Shown here piece by piece: positions 17,612 to 25,343 of a DNA stretch of 39,994 bases. This DNA is from DASZZY01 sp036260395 (GTDB lineage Bacteria; Actinomycetota; UBA4738; CALAEC01), in assembly GCA_036260395.1 (NCBI GenBank), contig DASZZY010000077.1:1-39994 (forward strand), read 5' to 3'. The notes under the pieces are model-generated. The model was not told the DNA's origin. It searched no databases and saw only the letters and a program-made list of their open reading frames with translations. Positions within the stretch are counted from its first letter, which is position 1; each line of letters opens with the position of its first letter. Both the position numbers and the translations under genes were made by a program.

Positions 17612-18666
17612 GCGCCGTCCTCCCGCAGGATGCTCCGCCCGCGGCGGGCCTCGGCCGCGGCCCGAAGGGCCGCGATATCCGCCCGCAGCCGGGCCGCCTC
17701 TGCCTCCTCGTCCTGCCTGCGCTCGGGCACGTCTTCCTCGGCGGCCCGCTGGTTGACGAGCGCCAGCTGGACCTGGCGGTTATGCAGGGTCCGCAGCGCC
17801 AGCCAGTAGTCGAAGTCGCCGCGCATGAACGCCCGCGCGTACGCCCCGCGGCGGGCGCCGAAGCTACGGAGCAGCACGAGCTCCTCCTGCGTCGTCACCC
17901 CGGCGTCGACCTCGGGCCCCATGTGCCGGTCGATCGCTCGCCGCTCGCGCCGCAGCGACATGCCGATCGCCACGAGGACCAGGACGAGCGGGAGGGCCAG
18001 CGCGATCCAGCTCCGGACCGTGCTTCCCCCGGCCGCGCCCGCGGTCCGCAGGAGGTCATAGAGGATGTGGACGACGACGGCCCCGACGAACCCCGTGAGG
18101 ATCCACAGGGCCGCGCCGCCGGAGGTCCGGGCCCGCGCGGCGGCCCCGAAGCCGGCCCCCATCACGGCCCCGAACAGCCCGTGGACCAGGCCCACCAGCG
18201 CCGTGCCCCAGATCGCGGTGCCGGCGCCCGTGGTCAGCACCGTGGACCGCCCCGCGAAGGTCAGCTCGCGGACCAGCGTCTCGCCGGCCGCGAAGCCCAG
18301 GCCGACGGCGGCGCCGTAGACGATCCCGTCCATCACGCCACCGATCTCCGACCAACCGCGGCCCCGGCTGACCGCGCCGAGGATGCCGACGGCGGCGGCC
18401 AGCCCGATGAACCGGGCCACCTCGCTCGCGACCGGCTCGAGCACGACGTTCGTGGTGATCGCCGCGGTAACCAGGAGGGCGAACAGGATCGAGATCAGGA
18501 ACCCCTGCTCGAACGCCGTGACCATGGCCCACAGCGGCTCCTTCTCGTTGAGGTCGAGGAACCTGAGGATCAGCAGGTAGATGACCGAGACGACGAGCAC
18601 CAGGGCCAGGGCGTAGAGCCCGGCCTCCGGGTCGGCGCCTCCCACCTGAGCCACGATCGCGGACAA
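17608..18666 (-). CDS. PrsW-like intramembrane metalloprotease homologue
   Basis: 352 residues from a TTG start at 18666, chosen because AAGGAG (18679-18674) lies 7 nt upstream. Seven to eight hydrophobic segments are visible. Family-like motifs are MDGIVYGAAVGLGFAAGETLV (about 112-132), LVHGLFGAVMGAGFG (His162) and VVVHILYDLL (His200). The motif that is usually EExxK reads SEVAR at 81-85, with Ser for the first Glu, so activity is uncertain. PrsW proteases cleave membrane-bound anti-sigma factors in Bacillus. A soluble C-terminal tail (about 240-352) rich in Arg, Glu and Ala looks coiled-coil forming (ERRQDEEAEAARLRADIAALRAAAEARRG). Whether it acts on the anti-sigma factor at 4785 is only a guess. 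Confidence 0.75.
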   Translation of the reverse strand: MSAIVAQVGGADPEAGLYALALVLVVSVIYLLILRFLDLNEKEPLWAMVTAFEQGFLISILFALLVTAAITTNVVLEPVASEVARFIGLAAAVGILGAVSRGRGWSEIGGVMDGIVYGAAVGLGFAAGETLVRELTFAGRSTVLTTGAGTAIWGTALVGLVHGLFGAVMGAGFGAAARARTSGGAALWILTGFVGAVVVHILYDLLRTAGAAGGSTVRSWIALALPLVLVLVAIGMSLRRERRAIDRHMGPEVDAGVTTQEELVLLRSFGARRGAYARAFMRGDFDYWLALRTLHNRQVQLALVNQRAAEEDVPERRQDEEAEAARLRADIAALRAAAEARRGRSILREDGA

Positions 18667-18817
18667 CGGCGTGCTCCTTCTCCGGTATCGGTATCGCCGG
18701 TGCTGCTAGGGGGGCCGCCGGGTCGCGGCCCGCGCGGTTGTATCACCGGCCGGAGGGCCAGTCAAGCGCGCGCATGCGCGGGCCAGGGCCCCGGCGCCCG
18801 CTCGCCCGGCGTTCCTC

Positions 18818-18823
18818 TAGGAT
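18818..18823 (+). promoter_or_regulatory. -10 hexamer TAGGAT, receptor kinase gene (leaderless)
   Basis: TAGGAT is followed by 7 nt (GCGAGCC) and GTG 18831, with no Shine-Dalgarno. The spacing matches the element before the first kinase gene at 2738. No clear -35 is present. Confidence 0.45.
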
Positions 18824-18830
18824 GCGAGCC

Positions 18831-20414
18831 GTGAACGCCCAGGACCCCAGGATCGGCACCGTGGTCGCCGGCTATCGGCTCGACGCGTTCATCGGCCGGG
18901 GCGGCATGGGGATGGTGTACCGGGCGGAGGACCAGGAGACCGGCACGCGCGGGCGGAAGGCCGCCGTGAAGCTGCTGGCCCCCGAGCTGGCCGCCGACGA
19001 GCGGTTCAGCGAGCGCTTCCGGCAGGAGTCGCAGACCGCGGCCTCCATCGACCACCCCAACATCATCCCGATCTACGAGGCCGGCGAGGAGGACGGCGTC
19101 CTGTACATCGCGATGCGGTACGTCGAGGGCGACGACCTCCACGCGTTCCTCCGCCGCCAGGGCCCGCTCCCCGCGAACCTGGCGTTGGAGATCATCGGCC
19201 AGGTCGCCGCCGCGCTCGACGTGGCCCACCTCCGGGGACTCGTCCACCGGGACGTGAAGCCCGGCAACGTCCTGCTGGTCCCGTCGAACGATCCCTCGGA
19301 CCCTCCCCACGCCTACCTGACCGACTTCGGGCTGACGAAGCAGGTCAAGGCGACCGGGGGCCTGACGCAGGTCGGGCAGTTCGTGGGGACGATCGACTAC
19401 GTGGCCCCCGAGCAGGTGCAGGGCAAGGACGTCGATCCCCGGACCGACGTCTATGCCCTCGGCTGCGTGCTGTTCGAGTGCCTCACGGGGCAGCCGCCGT
19501 TCCGCCGCGACGAGGAGGCCGCCGCGCTGTGGGCGCACATCAGCGAGCCGCCGCCGCCGGTGACCGCGCTCCGGCCGGACCTCCCGCGAGAGCTCGACGA
19601 GGTCGTCGCCAGGGCCCTGGCCAAATCGCCCGCGGACCGGTTCTCGACGTGCCGGGAGCTCGTGAACGCCGTCCGGTGGGCGCTGTCCGTCCCCCGGGCG
19701 GAACCGACCGCGGTGGCCGCTGCGCCGCCGCCGACCGCCGGCGCCGCGACCGAGGCCGGGGCGCGCGAGCCGGTCAGCCCTCCACCGGGGCCCCCCCTGG
19801 CGACGTATCCGCCGCCCGTCGCCCCCTCGTGGCCCCATCAACCGGCGCCCGCCCGGCGGAACGCGGTCATCCTGTGGACGGTGATCGGCGTGGCGGTGCT
19901 GGCGCTCGTCGGCACGCTGGCCGCCGTGCTCCTCACCCGGGACCAGCCGGAGCGGCCGTTCCCGGCCGACGTCGCCGAGCGCCAGTTGCTTGCGGCCATC
20001 CCCACCGAGCTCCAGACGCCGCCGTGCGGGCGTGGCGAGCGGCCGGCCGCCGCCAGCGCGGCGGCGGTGTGCCCCGACGGGGCACAGCGCTACACCTTCT
20101 ACCTCTATCCAGACGCATCGTCGATGAACCGGGCCTACAACACCTCGCTGGCCACCTCGGGCGTGCGGCCCGACTCCGGACTGACCAACTGCAGCGAGGG
20201 CACGCCCGGCGAGGACGCCTGGCTCCTGGAGGACGACCCGGAGGACCAGCAGCGAGGGCGGGCCCTGTGCTACCGCAACGCCGCCGGTGCCGCCGTGCTC
20301 GAGTGGACGCACGACGAGTTCCTGATCCACGCCGTGGCGGTCCGCCCGGACGGCAGCGTCCAGGAGCTCCACCGCGTGTGGCTGGAAGAGGTCCCCGACT
20401 ACCGTCGGGGTTAG
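18831..20414 (+). CDS. Receptor-type Ser/Thr protein kinase (PknB family)
   Basis: 527 residues from GTG 18831; an ATG at 18822 in frame is possible but lies within the -10 element. Kinase domain about 14-290: IGRGGMGMVY, Lys47 in AAVKLL, HRD 139-141 (LVHRDVKPGN), DFG 165-167 and APEQ from 192, so it should be active. A Pro/Ala-rich linker of about 55 residues leads to one membrane segment (345-368). The outer domain of about 155 residues has four cysteines (399, 414, 454, 480), probably two disulfides, and resembles no PASTA or NHL repeat; it is unrecognised. It ends 1 bp from a convergent FHA-protease gene. A kinase and a phosphothreonine-reading protein side by side suggests one signalling circuit. 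Confidence 0.92.
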   Translation: MNAQDPRIGTVVAGYRLDAFIGRGGMGMVYRAEDQETGTRGRKAAVKLLAPELAADERFSERFRQESQTAASIDHPNIIPIYEAGEEDGVLYIAMRYVEGDDLHAFLRRQGPLPANLALEIIGQVAAALDVAHLRGLVHRDVKPGNVLLVPSNDPSDPPHAYLTDFGLTKQVKATGGLTQVGQFVGTIDYVAPEQVQGKDVDPRTDVYALGCVLFECLTGQPPFRRDEEAAALWAHISEPPPPVTALRPDLPRELDEVVARALAKSPADRFSTCRELVNAVRWALSVPRAEPTAVAAAPPPTAGAATEAGAREPVSPPPGPPLATYPPPVAPSWPHQPAPARRNAVILWTVIGVAVLALVGTLAAVLLTRDQPERPFPADVAERQLLAAIPTELQTPPCGRGERPAAASAAAVCPDGAQRYTFYLYPDASSMNRAYNTSLATSGVRPDSGLTNCSEGTPGEDAWLLEDDPEDQQRGRALCYRNAAGAAVLEWTHDEFLIHAVAVRPDGSVQELHRVWLEEVPDYRRG

Positions 20415-20415
20415 C

Positions 20416-21834
20416 TCACCCGAACGGGACCTCGACCTCGGTGGCCTGGTTGCTGCCGGCCTCGACCACCGTGAACGTCGCCGTCTGGCCACGCTCCGCG
20501 TTGTCCACGACCTCGCAGTAGGTCGGGAGGCTCCCGTCCATCTCGGTCCCGTTGACGGCCGTGATGAGGGCGGGGCGCTGCCCGAACCCGGCCGCCGCCG
20601 CCGGGCTTCCCGGCACCGCGATCTGGACGATGAGGCCCGGCACTGCCGGCAGCCCGAGGCTGCTCAGGTGGGCGGCGGGGTCGTTGGGGTCGGGATTCTC
20701 GAGGCCCATCCCGGTCCACCCGAGCGAGCGCCGCTGGCTGAGCAGCGGGACGATCTGGCGCACCCGATCGACGCCGATCGCGTAGCCCTGGCCCTGGATG
20801 ATCCGCCCGCCGAGGAGGGTGATCCCCGCCGAGTTGACCCCCACCAGCTCGGCGTCGAGGTTCACCATGGGGCCCCCCGAGTTGCCCGGGTTGATCGCGG
20901 CGTCGGTCTGGATCAGGTTCGAGTAGTTGGGAACGTCGTAGGCGCCGTTGAAGTTCGTCTTCACCACGGAGACGATGCCCTCGGTCGCGGTGAGGCTCGT
21001 CTCTCGTGCGAGGCTTCCCGGGAACCCGACCACGACGACCGAGTCGCCCTCCTCGAGCTCGGCCTGGGTGCCCATCGGCAGGGTCTCCAGACCGGTGCGG
21101 TCCTGGACGCGGAGGACCGCGAGGTCCTCGCAGGGGGCCGCCCCGATCAGCTCGGCGGGGCGCTCCCGGCCCAGGGCCACCACCACCCAGTCGGTCCCCG
21201 CGTTCACCACGTGCTGGTTCGTCACGATCAGGCCCTGGCCGCCGTCCAGCACCCACCCCGTCCCCGCGCCCTGGGGCTCGCCGTCGACCTGTGAAACCAC
21301 CTGGACGGTGCTCGGCTCGACCTGGTCGACGATGTCGGCGACGCCGGCCTCACCCGGCGGCAGCACCCCGGTGACGAACAGCAGGATGACCGCGACCGCC
21401 ACCACGCTGGCCACGGCGGCTAGCACCGTGGCCCGCCGGACCCCGCGACGCAGGATCATCCGCTCGGTCGTCGCCGGCCCGGGGAGCCGCGGCGGGACCG
21501 GGGCGGTCACGATTGGCCGGGCGCCCGTCGGCTGGCCGGAGGGCTCGTGCGCCGAGGTGAGGAGCACCGTGGAGCCGATCTGGATCTGCTCGCCACCCAC
21601 GAGCTCGCGGGGCTCCATCAGCCGCACGCCGTCGACCAGCGTCCCGTTGGTCGACCCCAGGTCGCGGAGGATCGTCCGGCCGTCGGGGCCGCGCTCCAGC
21701 ACGGCGTGCTGTCGGGAGGCCAGCTCCTCGGCGAGCACGAGGTCGCATCCCTCGTCGCGGCCGATCAGGAAGCGGTCGCCGCTCACGGGAACGGTCCTCC
21801 CCTGCTGCGGGCCGGTGCGGATCACGAGCCACAT
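20416..21834 (-). CDS. FHA-TM-HtrA serine protease with PDZ domain
   Basis: 472 residues from ATG 21834, supported by AAGGAG 8 nt upstream. An N-terminal FHA domain (about 20-92) has GRDEGCD, SRQH (40-43) and GSTNGTLVDG (60-69), the residues that bind phosphothreonine. A membrane segment lies at about 136-158. Outside is a trypsin-like HtrA/DegP domain with the complete triad His208 (TNQHVV), Asp237 (CEDLAV) and Ser319 (GNSGGP). A PDZ domain spans about 370-472, with PGLIVQIAVPGSPAAAAGF. The polarity puts phospho-Thr reading inside and proteolysis outside. HtrA proteases with an N-terminal membrane anchor are common, but an FHA fusion is not. The adjacent receptor kinase is the obvious partner. 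Confidence 0.9.
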   Translation of the reverse strand: MWLVIRTGPQQGRTVPVSGDRFLIGRDEGCDLVLAEELASRQHAVLERGPDGRTILRDLGSTNGTLVDGVRLMEPRELVGGEQIQIGSTVLLTSAHEPSGQPTGARPIVTAPVPPRLPGPATTERMILRRGVRRATVLAAVASVVAVAVILLFVTGVLPPGEAGVADIVDQVEPSTVQVVSQVDGEPQGAGTGWVLDGGQGLIVTNQHVVNAGTDWVVVALGRERPAELIGAAPCEDLAVLRVQDRTGLETLPMGTQAELEEGDSVVVVGFPGSLARETSLTATEGIVSVVKTNFNGAYDVPNYSNLIQTDAAINPGNSGGPMVNLDAELVGVNSAGITLLGGRIIQGQGYAIGVDRVRQIVPLLSQRRSLGWTGMGLENPDPNDPAAHLSSLGLPAVPGLIVQIAVPGSPAAAAGFGQRPALITAVNGTEMDGSLPTYCEVVDNAERGQTATFTVVEAGSNQATEVEVPFG

Positions 21835-21870
21835 ACGCCTGTCTCCTTGGACGGTGGGTGCGAACGCGGC

Positions 21871-21876
21871 AGTATA
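21871..21876 (-). promoter_or_regulatory. -10 hexamer TATACT, FHA-protease gene
   Basis: On the minus strand TATACT reads 21876 to 21871, about 37 nt before ATG 21834, leaving a short leader with a good ribosome site. No convincing -35 was found. Confidence 0.4.
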
Positions 21877-21930
21877 CGCCTCGCCGCGGCGGCCGCCCGC
21901 CCGCGAACGCCGCCTCACCGCTCCCACGCC

Positions 21931-21960
21931 TGGACACCCTCCGACTCCCGCTCCTAAGCT
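21931..21960 (+). promoter_or_regulatory. Promoter TGGACA-N18-TAAGCT, ybjN-like gene
   Basis: TGGACA (21931-21936, five of six matches to TTGACA) and TAAGCT (21955-21960) are 18 nt apart. Transcription would start near 21967, giving a 24-nt leader containing GGGAGGT and CGGAG before ATG 21991. Confidence 0.42.
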
Positions 21961-21990
21961 CGAACGCAACGAGTCCACGGGAGGTCGGAG

Positions 21991-22452
21991 ATGGGCCGAG
22001 CGGAGATCGTCAAGCCGTACGTCGAGAAGACGCTGAAGGAGTTCTTCAACACCGACCAGCTGGTGGTCACCGAGCGGGGCGAGTGGCCGGTGCGCCACGG
22101 AAGCGCGCTGTACTTCGTCCGGCTGATCGACAGCGACCCGCCGGCCGTCCAGATCTACTCCCCGATGCTGGAGGCGGTCCAGCAGTCGGACGCGGCCTTC
22201 CGCCGGATCAACGAGCTCAACTCCGAGATCCGGTTCGCCCGGATGTTCATGGTCGACGACAAGATCTTCGTGGCCACGGAGGTCGTGGCCGACACGCTGG
22301 ACAAGGGCGAGCTGGCGAACGCCATCATGGCCGTGGCCAACATCGCCGACGGCCTCGACGTGCAGCTCAAGGGCGAGCTCGGCGGCACCATCGCGTTCGA
22401 CGACACCCCGGCGCCCCAGGTCCCCGATCGCCCGGCGCCCGGCTACGCCTGA
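21991..22452 (+). CDS. YbjN domain protein
   Basis: 153 residues with features of the YbjN / type III chaperone-like fold: VKPYVEKTLKEFFNTD, then VRHGSALYFVRLIDSDPPAVQIYSPML, LNSEIRFARMFMVDDKIFVATEV and a C-terminal helix GELANAIMAVANIADGLDVQL. Proteins of this family are cytoplasmic and thought to bind partner proteins; actinobacteria have several copies, and no reaction is known. The start is supported by GGGAGGT at 21979-21985. It is transcribed away from the FHA-protease gene and ends 18 bp before the convergent GNAT gene. Function remains unassigned beyond the fold. Confidence 0.85.
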   Translation: MGRAEIVKPYVEKTLKEFFNTDQLVVTERGEWPVRHGSALYFVRLIDSDPPAVQIYSPMLEAVQQSDAAFRRINELNSEIRFARMFMVDDKIFVATEVVADTLDKGELANAIMAVANIADGLDVQLKGELGGTIAFDDTPAPQVPDRPAPGYA

Positions 22453-22470
22453 ATCCGGGGCCGTTCCGGG

Positions 22471-23052
22471 CTACGCCCAGCCGGGGGCGGGGACCGGCAG
22501 GGTCATGGCCACGGCCTCTTCGGCCGCCTGCGGGGCGATGGCCGCCTCGACCTCCAGCCGCATGAGCGGGTAGCGGGCGTCGTCGCGGACGACCGTGAAC
22601 CCGTTGCGGTCCAGGAACGAGGTCGGTAGCACCCAGGCGGCGCTTCCCTCCCGGTCGCCGAGCGCCTCCACCGCCCGCACCCCGCGCTCGAGCAGGTCGC
22701 GGGCCACCGCGCGCACCATCGCGCTGCCGAGCCCGATCCCCCGCCGCTCGGGCGCCACGTAGCAGTACGACAGGTAGATGGCATCGCCGGAGACGCGGCC
22801 ACACCGGAACTTCGCCAGCCGGGGGAACATCCCGGGCGGGGCGTACTCGGCGAAGGCCACCGCTGCCTCCTCGTCGTAGGCCAGCTTGCCGCACGTCCCC
22901 CACTCGAGGAGCGCCATCGAGAACCACTCCTCCTTCTCGAAGCGAGGCTCGACCGTCGGCTCCTCGTCCAGCTCCCAGAACACCGAGTTGAGGGGCTCCT
23001 GGGGCGCTTCGCCGAGGTTCTCCAGCGTGACGTCGACGATCCGCTGGGCCAT
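22471..23052 (-). CDS. GNAT family N-acetyltransferase
   Basis: 193 residues. The acetyl-CoA-binding motif is SYCYVAPERRGIGLGSAMV (R/QxxGxG/A form), preceded by a beta strand with KLAYDEEAAVAFAEYAPPG and followed by a helix LLERGVRAVEALGD and SFLDRNGFTVVRDD, as in GNAT enzymes. The substrate cannot be told from sequence. A GNAT-like or uncharacterised gene also lies between cwlM and parB in several actinobacteria, so this is probably part of the conserved backbone. A possible 32-residue ORF ends 4 bp upstream and may be co-transcribed with it. Confidence 0.88.
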   Translation of the reverse strand: MAQRIVDVTLENLGEAPQEPLNSVFWELDEEPTVEPRFEKEEWFSMALLEWGTCGKLAYDEEAAVAFAEYAPPGMFPRLAKFRCGRVSGDAIYLSYCYVAPERRGIGLGSAMVRAVARDLLERGVRAVEALGDREGSAAWVLPTSFLDRNGFTVVRDDARYPLMRLEVEAAIAPQAAEEAVAMTLPVPAPGWA

Positions 23053-23056
23053 CGGA

Positions 23057-23155
23057 TCAGCGGCCGGGGGAGCGGCGGCGAGCCGCGGTCGCCATCAGCA
23101 CGCCGAGGAGGAAGCCCAGCGCGATGCCCCTCGAGGCCCGTGCGAGCTCGGCCAC
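23057..23155 (-). CDS. Possible 32-residue membrane peptide
   Basis: A short frame from GTG 23155 to TGA 23057. The predicted peptide has a polar start (VAELARASRG), a hydrophobic stretch IALGFLLGVLMATA and a basic end (ARRRSPGR), the layout of a single-pass inner-membrane peptide. A TACAAT hexamer lies exactly 7 nt before the GTG, the same leaderless spacing seen at other genes here. It ends 4 bp before the GNAT start. The evidence is the promoter spacing and membrane-like composition only; it may simply be the leader of the GNAT transcript. Confidence 0.35.
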   Translation of the reverse strand: MAELARASRGIALGFLLGVLMATAARRRSPGR

Positions 23156-23162
23156 GGCGGCG

Positions 23163-23168
23163 ATTGTA
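23163..23168 (-). promoter_or_regulatory. -10 hexamer TACAAT, GNAT unit
   Basis: Minus-strand TACAAT from 23168 to 23163, 7 nt before GTG 23155. It lies back to back with the plus-strand promoter at 23210-23239. No -35 match is evident. Confidence 0.4.
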
Positions 23169-23209
23169 GCCGCCCGCCGCCGCGGGCCATGGCCCGGCTG
23201 CCCGGGCCA

Positions 23210-23239
23210 TTGCGCCCGGCCGCCGTCGGCCCCTACGAT
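23210..23239 (+). promoter_or_regulatory. Promoter TTGCGC-N18-TACGAT, aminotransferase gene
   Basis: TTGCGC (23210-23215) and TACGAT (23234-23239) are 18 nt apart; GTG 23249 follows 9 nt after the -10 with no Shine-Dalgarno. The -35 shares CCATTGCG with the amidase promoter at 7716. Confidence 0.45.
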
Positions 23240-23248
23240 GCGCGAGGC

Positions 23249-24469
23249 GTGGGCGCCGTCGATCCCCTGCTCGACCTCTACGCCGCCCGGACCCGGGGGA
23301 TGACGGCCTCGGAGGTGCGGGCGCTGTTCGCGGTGGCCTCCAGGCCGGAGGTCATCTCGCTGGCCGGCGGCATGCCGTTCGTCCACGCGCTGCCCCACGA
23401 CGAGGTGCGCGCGGTCGTCGACCGCGTCCTCCGGACCCGAGGAGACGTCGCGCTCCAGTACGGCGGCGGGTCCGGGCAGGAGGGGCTCAAGCATCGGCTC
23501 GTCGAGCTGATGTCGGCCGAGGGCGTCACGGCCGACCCCGGCGACGTCCTGGTCACGGTGGGCGCCCAGCAGGCCCTGGACCTGGTCGGGAAGGTGTTCA
23601 TCGATCCCGGCGACCCGGTCCTCGTCGAGGCCCCCTCCTACGTGGGCGCCCTCTCGGCGTTCGCCGCCTACGAGCCCCGGTTCGTCACGATCCCGATGGA
23701 CGACCGCGGGATGATCGTCGAGGCCCTCGAGGAGGCGCTGGCCCGCGGCCCGGCCCCCAAGTTCCTGTACACGTGCCCCAACTTCCACAACCCGGCCGGC
23801 GTGACGCTCTCCGAGGAGCGCCGGCGCCGGGTGGTCGAGGTGTGCCGCGGCGCCGGCATCCCGATCGTCGAGGACAACCCCTACGGCATGCTGCGGTTCG
23901 AGGGCGGCGGCGCCCCGAGCCTGCGGACCCTCGGCGGCGACGGCGTCATCTACCTGGGGACGCTCTCGAAGGTGTTCTCGCCGGGGCTGCGGGTCGGGTG
24001 GGTGCTGGCGGACCAGGGCCTGATCCAGCAGCTGACGCTATTCAAGGAGGCCTCCGACCTGTGCTCGTCGAACTTCGCGCAGCTCGTCGCGGAGGAGTGG
24101 TTCTCCGTGCCGGAGCGCTGGCGGGGCGCCCTCGACGGGCTGGTCGCGGTGTACCGGCGCCGCCGCGACGCGGCGCTCGAGGCGCTCGAGGCTCACTTCC
24201 CGGACGGCTCGTCGTGGACCCGGCCCGCGGGCGGGTTCTACATCTGGGCGACGCTCCCGCCGGGGATCGACGCGGCGTCGTTGCTGGTGGCGGCCATCGA
24301 GCGAAGGGTCGCCTACGTGCCGGGGACCGCGTTCTACCCCGACGGCTCGGGCCGAGACCGCCTCCGGCTGGCGTTCTGCTACCCGCCCGAGGACGCGATC
24401 CGGGAGGGGATCCGGCGGCTCGGCGAGCTCATCGGGGAGCAGCCGGCGCTGCGCCGCGCCGCTCGCTAG
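23249..24469 (+). CDS. PLP-dependent aminotransferase, class I/II (LysN-like)
   Basis: 406 residues from GTG 23249. Fold-type I residues are visible: YGGGSGQEGLK near 71-81, TVGAQQALDL for phosphate binding, PNFHNPAG with Asn181, EDNPYG with Asp209 and Tyr212, the Schiff-base Lys241 in GTLSKVFSPGLRVGW, and the carboxylate-binding Arg near the C-terminus (RDRLRLAFCYP). The GLRVGW and PNFHNPAG forms are typical of 2-aminoadipate/aromatic aminotransferases of the LysN/MocR group; there is no DNA-binding domain. The amino-acid substrate cannot be decided, and no biosynthesis genes are near. It is convergent with parB across a GC-rich hairpin. Confidence 0.9.
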   Translation: MGAVDPLLDLYAARTRGMTASEVRALFAVASRPEVISLAGGMPFVHALPHDEVRAVVDRVLRTRGDVALQYGGGSGQEGLKHRLVELMSAEGVTADPGDVLVTVGAQQALDLVGKVFIDPGDPVLVEAPSYVGALSAFAAYEPRFVTIPMDDRGMIVEALEEALARGPAPKFLYTCPNFHNPAGVTLSEERRRRVVEVCRGAGIPIVEDNPYGMLRFEGGGAPSLRTLGGDGVIYLGTLSKVFSPGLRVGWVLADQGLIQQLTLFKEASDLCSSNFAQLVAEEWFSVPERWRGALDGLVAVYRRRRDAALEALEAHFPDGSSWTRPAGGFYIWATLPPGIDAASLLVAAIERRVAYVPGTAFYPDGSGRDRLRLAFCYPPEDAIREGIRRLGELIGEQPALRRAAR

Positions 24470-24470
24470 G

Positions 24471-24489
24471 GCGGGGGCGCGCCCCCCGC
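24471..24489. terminator. GC hairpin between convergent aminotransferase and parB
   Basis: GCGGGGG (24471-24477) pairs perfectly with CCCCCGC (24483-24489) around a 5-nt loop. It sits between two convergent stop codons, so it could end transcription from both sides. There is no T tract, common in high-GC genomes, so the call is structural. Confidence 0.5.
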
Positions 24490-25343
24490 TATGGGCCGCC
24501 GACGATGGCGTCGACGATCCGGTCGAGGTCCTCTCTCGAGCCGACCTCGATGACGACCTTCCCCTTCCGGCGCCCCAGCTGGACGCTCACCCGGGTGCCC
24601 AGGTGGTCGGCCAGCGCCTCCTCGGCCTGGACCAGCCGGGCGTCCCGGGCGGCCGGCTCGCCGCGCCGCCGGGGCGTACCCGTGCCGGCGGCGTACGTCT
24701 TGACCAGCTCCTCGGTCTGCCGCACCGAGAGCCCCTCCGCCGCCACGCGGAGCGCCAGCGCGGTCTGGCCGCCGGCATCCGGCAGCGAAAGGAGGGCGCG
24801 GGCGTGCCCCGCGCTGAGCGACCCCTCGGCCAGGAGGCGCTGGACCTCGCCGGGGAGCTGGAGGAGGCGGATCGTGTTCGTCACGTGCGGCCGCGAGTAG
24901 CCCAGCCGCTCGGCCAGCGTCTCCTGGGACACGCCCAGGTCCTCCAGCAGCTCCTGGAACGCGGCGGCCTGCTCCAGCGGCGACAGGTCCTGGCGGTGGA
25001 TGTTCTCGATCAGCGCCTCGCGGAGCGACTCGGCGTCGTCGGACTCGCGCAGGATCGCCGGGATGGTCGCCAGCCCCGCCCGCCGCGCTGCCCGCAGGCG
25101 ACGCTCGCCGGCCACCAGCTCGTATCCCCGGTCCCGGCGCCGGACGACGATCGGCTGCAGGACCCCGACCTCGCGGATCGAGCGCGCCAGGGCGTCGATC
25201 CCCTCCTCGTCGAAGGTCTCGCGGGGCTGCCGCGGGTTCGGGGCGATCGCCCCAACCGGGATCTCGACGAGCCCGGCCTCCTCCGCGGCGCCCGGGATCA
25301 GCGCCGACAGGCCACGCCCCAGGCCTCCTCGCTGCTGCGTCAC
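24489..25343 (-). CDS. parB: Chromosome partitioning protein ParB
   Basis: 284 residues. The start (RGGLGRGLSALIP) is the usual ParB opening. The CTP-binding region includes the GERR box (79-82, GERRLRAARRAG) and ENIHRQDLSPLEQA (113-126). A helix-turn-helix follows (VSQETLAERLGYSRPHVTNTIRLLQLP), then a linker and a C-terminal dimerisation domain (GRRKGKVVIEVGSREDLDRIV). ParB loads at parS sites and slides as a CTP clamp to condense and segregate the origin. GTG 25343 overlaps the parA stop (GTGA). The only parS-like sequences in view are the split repeats 2 kb away at 27419-27513. Confidence 0.96.
   Translation of the reverse strand: MTQQRGGLGRGLSALIPGAAEEAGLVEIPVGAIAPNPRQPRETFDEEGIDALARSIREVGVLQPIVVRRRDRGYELVAGERRLRAARRAGLATIPAILRESDDAESLREALIENIHRQDLSPLEQAAAFQELLEDLGVSQETLAERLGYSRPHVTNTIRLLQLPGEVQRLLAEGSLSAGHARALLSLPDAGGQTALALRVAAEGLSVRQTEELVKTYAAGTGTPRRRGEPAARDARLVQAEEALADHLGTRVSVQLGRRKGKVVIEVGSREDLDRIVDAIVGGP

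Noticed and set aside
22440..22495. Similar GGCTACGCC segments at the converging ends of the YbjN and GNAT genes
   Set aside because: Short and explained by coding bias; no stable hairpin could be drawn.
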